In this document: positions 6,217-12,625 of the stretch, in pieces | Position numbering within the stretch: the first letter of the stretch is position 1 | How the letters are laid out: every line of letters begins with the position of its first letter | Source of the DNA: Nitrospinota bacterium | GTDB lineage: Bacteria; Nitrospinota_A; JADGAW01 | NCBI GenBank assembly: GCA_015231815.1 | Contig: JADGAW010000039.1 | Location: forward strand, 1-12,625 | Direction: 5' to 3' | DNA length: 12,625 nucleotides | Notes under the pieces: generated by a model | The model's database searches: none | What the model saw: only the letters and a program-made list of their open reading frames with translations | What the model was told of the DNA's origin: nothing | Made by a program: the position numbers and the translations under genes

Positions 6217-6600
6217 TTACAAAATATTAATTTTCATTAAAGCTTTTTTCATTTCTTCTGGTTTAAAGGGTTTTTTAACATAGGCGTTTGCTCCGAGGTT
6301 TATTGCTTTGATAATATCTTCCTGCTTTGATTCCGTTGACAGCATTACAACAGGTATTTCTTTAAACGCTTCATCATTTTTAACCTTTGTCAGGAATTCC
6401 AAACCATTCATATTGGGCATATTAATGTCACAAATTACAAGGTCAATATGCTCTTTAGAGATCATATCAAGAGCTTCGAGTCCGTCTGATGCCTGAAATT
6501 CAGATCCAAACTTAAAGACTTTTTTCATGGCAAATGAAACCATCTTCCTCATAGAAGGAGAGTCATCGACAATTAAGACTGTTTTATTGCTCAATCCCAT
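6217..6600 (-). CDS. cheY: CheY-like single-domain response regulator
   Basis: CheY accepts phosphate from CheA and binds the flagellar switch or another output. The 127-residue protein is a lone receiver domain with the acidic pair D12-D13, phospho-acceptor D58 (in VICDINMP), switch residue S88 in place of Thr, Y107 as the aromatic switch, and K110 before P111. There is no output domain. Its ATG directly follows the cheB stop (TAA-ATG, no gap), so the two are translationally coupled. The cheR-cheB-cheY order supports a chemotaxis output role, but the output may be something other than flagella, as no motility gene is in the window. Confidence 0.9.
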   Translation of the reverse strand: MGLSNKTVLIVDDSPSMRKMVSFAMKKVFKFGSEFQASDGLEALDMISKEHIDLVICDINMPNMNGLEFLTKVKNDEAFKEIPVVMLSTESKQEDIIKAINLGANAYVKKPFKPEEMKKALMKINIL

Positions 6601-7668
6601 TTATAGACTTTCAATTATTGTTTTAATCATATCGTCCAGAGAAGAAATCTTATCCGCAAGTTTATTTTCAACAATAGACTTTGGCATTCCATATATAACA
6701 GAGCTTTCTTCGTCCTGTGCAATTATTGTATGCTTTCCCTTATTTTTCAGTGGTCTTGCCCCCATTGTACCATCATTCCCCATACCGGTCATTACAACTG
6801 CAACAACTTTTTGGGTGAACACCGATGATGCTGATTCAAACATAACATCAACAGAAGGGTAGTAGAGTTTAGGTGGTTGTCTGGTTAAAGAGATAGAGTA
6901 ATGTTCACCTCTTTTATTAAAGGTAATATGATCTCCTGCCTTTCCAATAATAATTCTTCCGGGTTTGATTAAATCTCCATCTTCAGCTTCTTTGACATCA
7001 AAACAACAATACTTGTCCAGTCTTTCTGCCATCGGTTTGGTAAAGCCCTTAGGCATATGTTGGGCAATAACAACGCCAACATTTAGGTTTTCAGGCATCA
7101 TGGTTAACAGGCTTTGCAAGGTTTGAGGACCACCGGTGGAAATACCAATTAATACTGCTTCAGCAGTGTACTTCTCAGGAGTTTTATGAATAACTCTTAC
7201 TTCACCTGTTTCATGTTTGCCAAGGGTTCCACTAATTTTCGCAAGCTGCTTTAATTTGGATGTTGGAACCTTTGAAGCATTGTAGAGTTTTTGAAGTAAC
7301 TCATCCTTAAGAACATCAAGTGATGTCCCAAGAACCTGAGAAGGTTTTCCGACAACATCAATTGCACCTAGTTCAAGACACTGAACTGAGGTTGTGGTAT
7401 TTTTCTGTGTTAATGAACTAAACATAACAACGGGAACAGGAACTTCCATTGCCATTATTTTCTTTAATGTTTCGATACCGTCCTGCTTTGGCATTTCAAT
7501 ATCCAAAACAACAACATCATATTTTTTTTCATTTAATATTCTTACTGCTTCAACTCCGTCACTTGCGGTATCAGGTTCATCAAAGCGTTGATCTGAAGTT
7601 ATTACTCTGCTTATTGCTCGTCGAATAAGTGCTGAGTCATCAGCAAGAAGTGTTTTAATTTTTTCCAT
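6601..7668 (-). CDS. cheB: Chemotaxis protein-glutamate methylesterase/glutamine deamidase CheB
   Basis: CheB removes methyl groups from receptor glutamates, and in many species deamidates receptor glutamines, when phosphorylated by CheA. The 355-residue protein has an N-terminal receiver domain (about 4-120) with D10-D11, phospho-acceptor D56 in VVLDIEMP and K108-P109. After a linker it has the methylesterase domain (about 168-355) with the catalytic triad S177 (IGISTGGPQ), H204 (AQHMPKGF) and D299 (MTGMGNDG). Both domains are intact and the length is typical. AAGGT sits 5 nt before the start. It follows cheR by 42 bp and abuts cheY. Confidence 0.95.
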   Translation of the reverse strand: MEKIKTLLADDSALIRRAISRVITSDQRFDEPDTASDGVEAVRILNEKKYDVVVLDIEMPKQDGIETLKKIMAMEVPVPVVMFSSLTQKNTTTSVQCLELGAIDVVGKPSQVLGTSLDVLKDELLQKLYNASKVPTSKLKQLAKISGTLGKHETGEVRVIHKTPEKYTAEAVLIGISTGGPQTLQSLLTMMPENLNVGVVIAQHMPKGFTKPMAERLDKYCCFDVKEAEDGDLIKPGRIIIGKAGDHITFNKRGEHYSISLTRQPPKLYYPSVDVMFESASSVFTQKVVAVVMTGMGNDGTMGARPLKNKGKHTIIAQDEESSVIYGMPKSIVENKLADKISSLDDMIKTIIESL

Positions 7669-7710
7669 TATTTACCTTAAACAAAGTTAACAGGATTAAA
7701 GAGCACATCA

Positions 7711-8550
7711 TCACATTTTTGTGTAGAGCATTACACCCTTCATGGGTTTAATTTTAAATGCTGTTGTTACTTTAAATAATGATTCTGATTGACCAATAAA
7801 CAAATAACCATTATCATTCAGGGAATTATAAAAACTATCAGCAACTTTTTTTTTGGATTCAGTATTAAAGTAAATCAAAACGTTTCGACAAAAAATAACA
7901 TCTATATCCTTCATCGTCTTCATCTGACTTTCATTAAACATATTGATTTGACTAAATGTAACCATCTTTTTTATTTCATCGGAAATATAAAAGGAACCTT
8001 CATCTTTTTCTGTGAAATATTTATTTTTTATTGACGGTTCAACAACCCTGAATGCAGACTCGGTATAAACTCCCGCACGGGCAATATTGAGAACTTCAGT
8101 ATTCACATCACTTCCATATATTGTTACTTTCCAGCTATTATCAAAAAGCTTTGACTCATGAATGGCAATTGCGAGAGTATAAGGCTCACACCCCGTAGAA
8201 CTCGCACAAGACCAAATTTTTATTTGTTTATTGTTTTCATTCCGTGCTTTAATTTCCGGCAATATTTCTTTTATAAGGGTCTCTATCTGTTGATTCTCCC
8301 GAAAAAAATATGTCTCATTTACCGTCAGAAGGTTTATAAGATGCTTAAACTCAACGTTTCTGTTGGAATCATATTTTAAATAATGGTAGTATTCTTTAAT
8401 TGAAGAGCTTCCTACCGCATCAGAACGAGTTTTGATTCTTTTTTCAAAAAGAGATGATTGACTTCCGGTAAATGTAAGACCAGTAACATCATAGACCATA
8501 TCAGCGAGAAGCTTATAGTCTGCCGGAGAAATATCATTTAAAGGATACAC
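7711..8550 (-). CDS. cheR: Chemotaxis protein methyltransferase CheR
   Basis: CheR transfers methyl groups from S-adenosylmethionine to receptor glutamates, opposing CheB. The 279-residue protein has the all-helical N-domain (about 8-75), NETYFFRE at 78-85, the SAM-binding loop SCASSTGCEPY at 113-123, GSDVN at 146-150, FCRNVLIYF at 220-228 and GQSESL at 253-258. The SAM loop is normally CSTGEEPY; here the first glutamate is cysteine (C121) while the second, E122, is kept. Translation appears to start at GTG (8548-8550), because the N-domain would be cut by the next ATG at codon 18. No Shine-Dalgarno sequence is seen. It has no C-terminal TPR or pentapeptide extension. Confidence 0.94.
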   Translation of the reverse strand: MYPLNDISPADYKLLADMVYDVTGLTFTGSQSSLFEKRIKTRSDAVGSSSIKEYYHYLKYDSNRNVEFKHLINLLTVNETYFFRENQQIETLIKEILPEIKARNENNKQIKIWSCASSTGCEPYTLAIAIHESKLFDNSWKVTIYGSDVNTEVLNIARAGVYTESAFRVVEPSIKNKYFTEKDEGSFYISDEIKKMVTFSQINMFNESQMKTMKDIDVIFCRNVLIYFNTESKKKVADSFYNSLNDNGYLFIGQSESLFKVTTAFKIKPMKGVMLYTKM

Positions 8551-8572
8551 TTTTATTTATTACATTAAATCT

Positions 8573-8580
8573 TTATCGGA
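8573..8580 (-). promoter_or_regulatory. FliA-like -10 element before cheR
   Basis: TCCGATAA on the minus strand matches 7 of 8 bases of the sigma-28 -10 consensus GCCGATAA and lies 22 bp before the cheR start, a sensible distance. No convincing TAAA-type -35 element occurs at the expected spacing, so only half of a flagellar-type promoter is present. Confidence 0.28.
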
Positions 8581-8582
8581 GA

Positions 8583-8634
8583 GATTTCCACACCAGAAAC
8601 AACACCGTTTCAGTCAATTATTGTGGGAGAAATC
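8583..8634. repeat. Nested inverted repeats upstream of cheR
   Basis: GATTTC at 8583-8588 pairs with GAAATC at 8629-8634, and inside it GAAAC at 8596-8600 pairs with GTTTC at 8607-8611 around a 6-nt loop. The structure would form in the cheR leader or in read-through RNA from the upstream genes. It shows no U-run and is not a convincing terminator. Confidence 0.35.
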
Positions 8635-8661
8635 CAAAGAGAGTACGTTATCTCATTAACA

Positions 8662-8727
8662 AACCATTTCAGCAGATGGTTAAAGGAATTTCGCTAGACA
8701 AAAGAAACAGTAACGAAACCTTTAACC
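8662..8727. repeat. Two mutually exclusive hairpins after the second STAS gene
   Basis: GGTTAAAGG at 8678-8686 pairs with CCTTTAACC at 8719-8727, extended after a 2-nt bulge by TTTCG (8689-8693) with CGAAA (8714-8718), giving 14 pairs around a 20-nt loop. A second hairpin pairs 8662-8667 with 8676-8681 (6 bp, 8-nt loop) and shares bases 8678-8681, so both cannot form together. The larger one begins 14 nt after the STAS stop. No T-run follows, so an RNA-processing, mRNA-end or attenuation role is more likely than simple intrinsic termination. Confidence 0.5.
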
Positions 8728-8740
8728 GTAAAACAAGCCC

Positions 8741-9079
8741 CTACTCAGTAAATGATGCCAAGCCTTCTTCAAGGGTGGAAGAAATGGGAATTCTTTTATC
8801 TAAGCCGGTAATTTCAAAAATATGTTTTATTTCCTTAGATAAAGCAGTCATTTTCAACTGTCCATTTTTCTCCTTTAAATCATTAAAGGTTCCAGCAATT
8901 GTTCCTATGGCAGAACTGGAGAGAAAAGTCACTCCTGCCATATCAAGGAGGATTTTACTTTCTCCGCTTTTTATCAAATCCTGTAACTGTTTCATAAGCT
9001 GGGGAGATGAATTTACATTTATATTTCCTTTCAGAGATACAACAATAACTCCTTTTTCATTTTTTACATCAATTTCCAT
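8741..9079 (-). CDS. STAS-domain protein, anti-sigma-factor-antagonist type
   Basis: This 112-residue single STAS domain resembles SpoIIAA/RsbV, which switch partners with serine kinases according to their own phosphorylation. The phosphorylation loop reads LLDMAGVTFLSSSAIG at 44-59; S55 aligns with the phosphorylated Ser of SpoIIAA. The usual DSSG is SSSA here, so the acidic residue just before that serine is replaced by serine. The start is the ATG at 9077-9079, preceded by GGAGG at 4 nt; an upstream ATG at 9094 would add MVGGF, which is the translated Shine-Dalgarno sequence. It starts 20 bp after the HEAT-repeat gene and is probably in the same transcript. No anti-sigma kinase gene is present, so the partner may be a chemosensory component (inference). 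Confidence 0.88.
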   Translation of the reverse strand: MEIDVKNEKGVIVVSLKGNINVNSSPQLMKQLQDLIKSGESKILLDMAGVTFLSSSAIGTIAGTFNDLKEKNGQLKMTALSKEIKHIFEITGLDKRIPISSTLEEGLASFTE

Positions 9080-9099
9080 AAAACCTCCGACCATAATTT

Positions 9100-11517
9100 T
9101 TATTGTTTAATTAAATGAACGACATTCTGTACAATCTCGTCACCTGTTTGTATTGAGTCAAGCTCAAAATGTTCAATGCAGTTTATATAGTGTAAAACTT
9201 CTGCCGCAACCCTTTTAACAGAAGGGTATGGGTCATTTTCAACCAAGTCTTTTATAACAGCTATTTCCTTATAGTCATTTTGACCAAGAATCGAAATTGC
9301 CACCATTCTGACAATTGCATTATCGGACTTAAGCAGGTCGATACATGGAGCCTGATTCTCTTTCGCAATAACATTAAGAACACGATACACCTTCCTTTGC
9401 AATCCATTAACCGTTAAACATCTGGAGAGAGGAACCACTGCCTCCACAGGTTTTAATAAAAGCAAGGCAGAAATAATTGCTTCAACTATGATAATTTGAG
9501 ACTCTACATTCCACGTTTTCTCTAACTCTTTTATCAGCAAAGGTGAATCTGCCGGATTCTTTAGTTTTCCCAAAGAAGTAATCGTGGAAACTTTAATAAA
9601 CCAGTCATCACTGGTCAAGAATTTCTTAATTTTTTCACTATCCTTTTCAGAACCTATTTCTCCTATAACTTCAATACTCTCTGCAATAAGGTCGGATGAA
9701 AAGTTCTCCATTCTTTCCGACAAAATTTTTATTATCTTATCAGGTGATTTACATTTTTCCATCGCATTTATTGCAATGAGCTTTATTTCCTGCGAGGAGT
9801 CATCTAAACAGTCAATGAGGTAATCGTCAGTTTCCTCAGAAACCCAGGAAGCAACAGTTTTAATCCCCTGTATTTTAACGCTATTATCTGAAAAGACGAT
9901 TGTTCTCTTAATCATTTCCACTATTTCAGAGTTCAAAACATCTTCCAAAGTATGAATAACACCAACCTGTACCTGTGGTGATTCATCATTCAATAAGAGC
10001 TGAAGTTTAAGAATAAGTTTTTCATTGTCATTTTTATCAATATTTCCCAGAAACTTTTTAGCAGCTATAACCGCTGAGGTTCTTATTTCCGCAAAATGAC
10101 TGTTAAAGAAAGGGGTTACTACGTCAACGGTTAGCCCGCTGTCATTGATTGCAATATAGCGCAGAGCGAAGTTCATCAAATCTTCGTAGGGTGAATTTAA
10201 AAAACCCTGAACTCTTTTGTTAAAGTTTTCATTGGGAACAATCATTAAGAGAGCACCATTAATGGAATCCCTCAGCTTTTTATTCTTATGACGAAGATAT
10301 TCAATAAAGAGGTTAATAATTTCATCAGTAAATGCGTTTTGTAAGCCAGTATAAACAGCAATATTTATTTTAATCTCCTCATAGGGATGTTTTATCGCAG
10401 CAATAATAAATTTCTCCGGCAATTCAATCATGCAGGAGTTCGCAAAATTAATGACATTCACAAGAAAGGCTTCATCCCTCTTATTCACCTGTTGGAAAAG
10501 TGCTTCAACTTCCAAGTAAGGATGAACCTGATAGAGTTCTACCAGCTCATTGAGTAAAAGTTCCTGTTCGAGCAAATTAAATATATACTTTCCTGAAATC
10601 TGGTAATCAGAGAACTTTAAAAGCTTAAGAGTTGCCTCTTGCAGTTCTATATCATTGCCTTCAAAAATCTCTTCAATTAAACTACTGATTTTATTAAAGT
10701 CAATTTGTTTTAATTTTTCAGAGGAATCTAACCAAACTGGGGTAAGCGTAGTAAGCCTGTAACGGGCGAGAAGTTTTGTCTTAATTTTACAGAGGGTGTT
10801 TATTGCAGCTTTTTGTATATCTGAATCTGCATTACATAGCTGCTTAATGGTTTTTTCAAGGGCAAGTTCATCGCCAATTTCTCCTGCGACAACAAGGGCA
10901 ACTTCAAGGGTTTCTTCATCGTCATAACACTCAAGTACTGCCTGAGTAGCTCTTTCATCCCCAATATTTCCCAAAGCAGTAAGATAGTTAAATTTATCCC
11001 AAACATCTGCTTTCTTTAAACCTTTAACAATTACTTCAGTTGCCCGGGGACTTTTAATTCTTCCCAAAGCTTCAATAATGGCAAAAACAACATTTTCATC
11101 CTTAGAGCCAGACTCAAGGGCATCTATCAGGCAATCCACAGCATAAGCAGAACCAATAAACCCTAAGGTATTTGCCGTAAAAATGACAACATCAATATCG
11201 CTATCGTTGAGTCCATTTTTTAAATATTCAACAACTCCCCCACCCATTCTTTCTAAAGCACAAATTGCAGAATTTCGGATTGAAGCATTTTCACTCTTTA
11301 AGAGTTTTATGAGAGGAGGTATTGATTCTTCTTTATTAAGAAAGACCAAAGCATCAATTGCACTGTTACGGATTTGCCATTCTTCATCATCAAAGGTTTC
11401 TATGATGGGAAGAATTGCCCGGACATCATCCATTTGACCCAAAACTTCCAGAGCAATCCTTTTTTGGGAGAAATCGTTGCTTTTTAGTTGTTCTATATAG
11501 ATATCAACTTCATCCAT
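9100..11517 (-). CDS. HEAT-repeat protein in a chemotaxis cluster
   Basis: The 805-residue product is built almost entirely from helical HEAT-like repeats of about 31 residues. The clearest run is residues 14-250, with recurring patterns such as IRNSAIDAL, IRNSAICALERMG, AIIEALGRI and YLTALGNIGDERA. A second clear run spans about 510-790 (for example IKLIAINAMEKC, IKVSTITSLGKL, VRMVAISILGQ, VKRVAAEVLHYI). The middle (about 260-500) is more divergent. There is no signal peptide, membrane segment or enzymatic motif, so it is probably a cytoplasmic scaffold or protein-docking solenoid. Phycobilisome-lyase HEAT proteins share this repeat type, but the name does not imply lyase activity. It lies between cheW and a STAS gene, making a role in organising signalling partners plausible. 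The precise function is unknown. Confidence 0.88.
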   Translation of the reverse strand: MDEVDIYIEQLKSNDFSQKRIALEVLGQMDDVRAILPIIETFDDEEWQIRNSAIDALVFLNKEESIPPLIKLLKSENASIRNSAICALERMGGGVVEYLKNGLNDSDIDVVIFTANTLGFIGSAYAVDCLIDALESGSKDENVVFAIIEALGRIKSPRATEVIVKGLKKADVWDKFNYLTALGNIGDERATQAVLECYDDEETLEVALVVAGEIGDELALEKTIKQLCNADSDIQKAAINTLCKIKTKLLARYRLTTLTPVWLDSSEKLKQIDFNKISSLIEEIFEGNDIELQEATLKLLKFSDYQISGKYIFNLLEQELLLNELVELYQVHPYLEVEALFQQVNKRDEAFLVNVINFANSCMIELPEKFIIAAIKHPYEEIKINIAVYTGLQNAFTDEIINLFIEYLRHKNKKLRDSINGALLMIVPNENFNKRVQGFLNSPYEDLMNFALRYIAINDSGLTVDVVTPFFNSHFAEIRTSAVIAAKKFLGNIDKNDNEKLILKLQLLLNDESPQVQVGVIHTLEDVLNSEIVEMIKRTIVFSDNSVKIQGIKTVASWVSEETDDYLIDCLDDSSQEIKLIAINAMEKCKSPDKIIKILSERMENFSSDLIAESIEVIGEIGSEKDSEKIKKFLTSDDWFIKVSTITSLGKLKNPADSPLLIKELEKTWNVESQIIIVEAIISALLLLKPVEAVVPLSRCLTVNGLQRKVYRVLNVIAKENQAPCIDLLKSDNAIVRMVAISILGQNDYKEIAVIKDLVENDPYPSVKRVAAEVLHYINCIEHFELDSIQTGDEIVQNVVHLIKQ

Positions 11518-11633
11518 ATTGTTAAGATTGGGAGTTTATAGAGTGGAAAGAATTTGAAAACATTAAGAATACCTTTGTAAAACCGAACGCCTTCATGAAC
11601 GATGGAGAATTTCTAACAAACTAAAAGGGTTAG

Positions 11634-12224
11634 CTAAGAATCTGTTGAAATAGCAGAAAGTTCCGTTTCAATAATTTTATTAACATTTAACCACCCAACG
11701 ATACCATCCTTTTCTTTTAATCTGCCAATTCCATTAATAAATTCTTCTGATATTTCACCAAAAGACGTTGAAGGTGGCTCGATATTATCTTTCGGTAAAC
11801 GAATAACCTTGGTGATTTTATCTACAAGAAAACCTACAACCATGTCATTTAAGTCCATGATGATAATTCTACTGTCGTTATCCTTTTCTTTTGCTTCCAT
11901 TCCTAACTTAAGTCGCAGGTTAATTACGGGAACAATATTTCCCCTTAAATTAATCACTCCTTCAAAATATTCAGCTACATGGGGAACATAGGTCATATGT
12001 CCTACCATGATGATTTCCTGAATGAGTTGAATTTCCAGAATATATTCCTCATCGGCAAACCTAAAACCTACAAAGTGGAGGGTATTTTCATCATCAACAC
12101 CTTCACTAAAAAGTTCATTTCCCTCTTCCGAAGTACTCCCAATGGGTTGAAGAGGAACATTCTCCGGGGTCAAAAGAATTTTCTCATCAAGAAGGAATTC
12201 GTTTAAGTCAGTGTGATCAACCAT
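11634..12224 (-). CDS. cheW: CheW-like coupling protein with N-terminal extension
   Basis: CheW bridges chemoreceptors and the kinase CheA in the signalling array. The 196-residue protein has a complete CheW domain at about 47-190, with the hallmark FEGVINLRGNIVPVINLR (87-104) and DLNDMVVGFLVDKITKVIRL (124-143) in the second sub-barrel. Ahead of it is an acidic, low-complexity extension of about 46 residues rich in Asp, Glu and Leu, longer than in classical CheW (about 160-167 residues in total). The ATG at 12222-12224 is 15 bp after the upstream STAS stop and lacks a visible Shine-Dalgarno sequence, so coupling to that gene is likely. A downstream start that would remove the extension is not evident. 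CheA is not encoded in the window. Confidence 0.92.
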   Translation of the reverse strand: MVDHTDLNEFLLDEKILLTPENVPLQPIGSTSEEGNELFSEGVDDENTLHFVGFRFADEEYILEIQLIQEIIMVGHMTYVPHVAEYFEGVINLRGNIVPVINLRLKLGMEAKEKDNDSRIIIMDLNDMVVGFLVDKITKVIRLPKDNIEPPSTSFGEISEEFINGIGRLKEKDGIVGWLNVNKIIETELSAISTDS

Positions 12225-12239
12225 TATTTAAAAGAAAAG

Positions 12240-12584
12240 TTAAACATTATTCAGTGCTTCATCAAGTGTAGGAAGAACCTTTATTATTTTATTTACGCCA
12301 ACTGTTTTAAGAATATCTGTTATTGCAGCATTCTGACAGGAAATAACCAGTTTACCTTTTTCCTTTACCGCACTTTTATAGAGGGAAACAACAAGACCAA
12401 TTCCTGCTGAGTCAAGAATTTTCACACTGCTTAAGTCGATTATGACCTGCCCCATTTCCTCAAAGGTAATTTTATCCGTCAATTCTGCTTTTATCGACTG
12501 AAGTTTTGCATAGGTCAATTTATCTGAGAATTTCACGATGTGAACATTACCTTCTTTCGTTACTGTGACTAATGCGTCTCCCAT
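12240..12584 (-). CDS. STAS-domain protein with canonical phosphorylation loop
   Basis: This 114-residue single STAS domain belongs to the SpoIIAA/RsbV-like family. Its loop VIIDLSSVKILDSAGIG (47-63) keeps the D58-S59 pair, and S59 aligns with the phosphorylatable serine of SpoIIAA. A strong GGGAG lies 5 nt before the ATG. It precedes cheW by 15 bp and heads the visible chemosensory run; only 41 bp of upstream sequence remain, too little to judge a promoter. It is the paralogue of the STAS protein downstream of the HEAT gene, but the two differ in the phosphorylation loop. Some chemotaxis clusters carry STAS proteins, but the partner here is unknown. Confidence 0.9.
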   Translation of the reverse strand: MGDALVTVTKEGNVHIVKFSDKLTYAKLQSIKAELTDKITFEEMGQVIIDLSSVKILDSAGIGLVVSLYKSAVKEKGKLVISCQNAAITDILKTVGVNKIIKVLPTLDEALNNV

Positions 12585-12625
12585 ATTAACTCCCTTTTAT
12601 AAATTAAAAAGTTTCAACAACCAAA

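Noticed and set aside
6527..6862. Plus-strand 111-codon ORF opposite cheB/cheY
   Set aside because: It lies antisense to two clear genes, has a biased composition and resembles no known family.
7712..7723. CACA/TGTG hairpin at the end of cheR
   Set aside because: Only 4 pairs, no adjacent T-run, and it lies at the end of the coding sequence; expected by chance.
8676..9110. Plus-strand 144-codon ORF opposite the STAS gene
   Set aside because: It is a frame shadow of the minus-strand STAS gene with no ribosome binding site or recognisable domain.
10800..11006. Minus-strand 68-codon ORF inside the HEAT gene
   Set aside because: It is an alternative frame fully inside a confident coding sequence, with no separate start signal.
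11535..11540. TATAAA upstream of the HEAT gene as a -10 element
   Set aside because: No -35 at a suitable distance, and it lies within a same-strand run where no separate promoter is needed.

Overview
All recognisable genes in this AT-rich window lie on the minus strand, so the biology reads from base 12625 down to base 1. The content is bacterial: Rho, L31 and RF1, a complete set of chemotaxis adaptation enzymes, a dipeptide/oligopeptide-type ABC ATPase and a family 2 glycosyltransferase. A motile or chemosensory, probably diderm bacterium fits. The phylum cannot be fixed from the sequence alone. The mix of HEAT-repeat, STAS and cyclic-nucleotide-binding proteins suggests a less-studied lineage, but that is inference.

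Layout in transcription order. (1) 12584-6217 is a chemosensory cluster: STAS protein, CheW, an 805-residue HEAT-repeat protein, a second STAS protein, a 190-bp spacer with hairpins, then CheR, CheB and CheY. CheA and receptor genes are absent from the window. (2) 6210-3264 is the rho-rpmE-prfA operon. It starts at a consensus TTGACA/TATAAT promoter 6 bp after cheY and has a roughly 335-nt leader with three widely spaced C-tracts, a perfect 8-bp hairpin and an 8-codon mini-ORF overlapping the rho start. It ends at a likely intrinsic terminator just past prfA. (3) 2980-3191 is a roughly 212-bp imperfect palindrome that can fold into a three-way junction. It is the best candidate for an undescribed mobile or RNA element here. 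(4) 2885-923 holds an orphan Opp/Dpp-family ATPase gene and a glycosyltransferase gene separated by 1 bp. (5) 836-1 holds a cyclic-nucleotide-binding protein with a coiled-coil tail and no DNA-binding domain, then the 5' end of a moeB/thiF/hesA-type gene cut by the window edge.

How the parts work together. CheR and CheB set receptor methylation, CheW couples receptors to a CheA encoded elsewhere, and CheY carries the output. The two STAS proteins and the HEAT protein lie inside the same gene run and probably add a scaffold or partner-switch layer (inference). Rho, L31 and RF1 are housekeeping genes for transcription termination, the ribosome and translation termination. The rho leader looks suited to Rho-dependent autoregulation.
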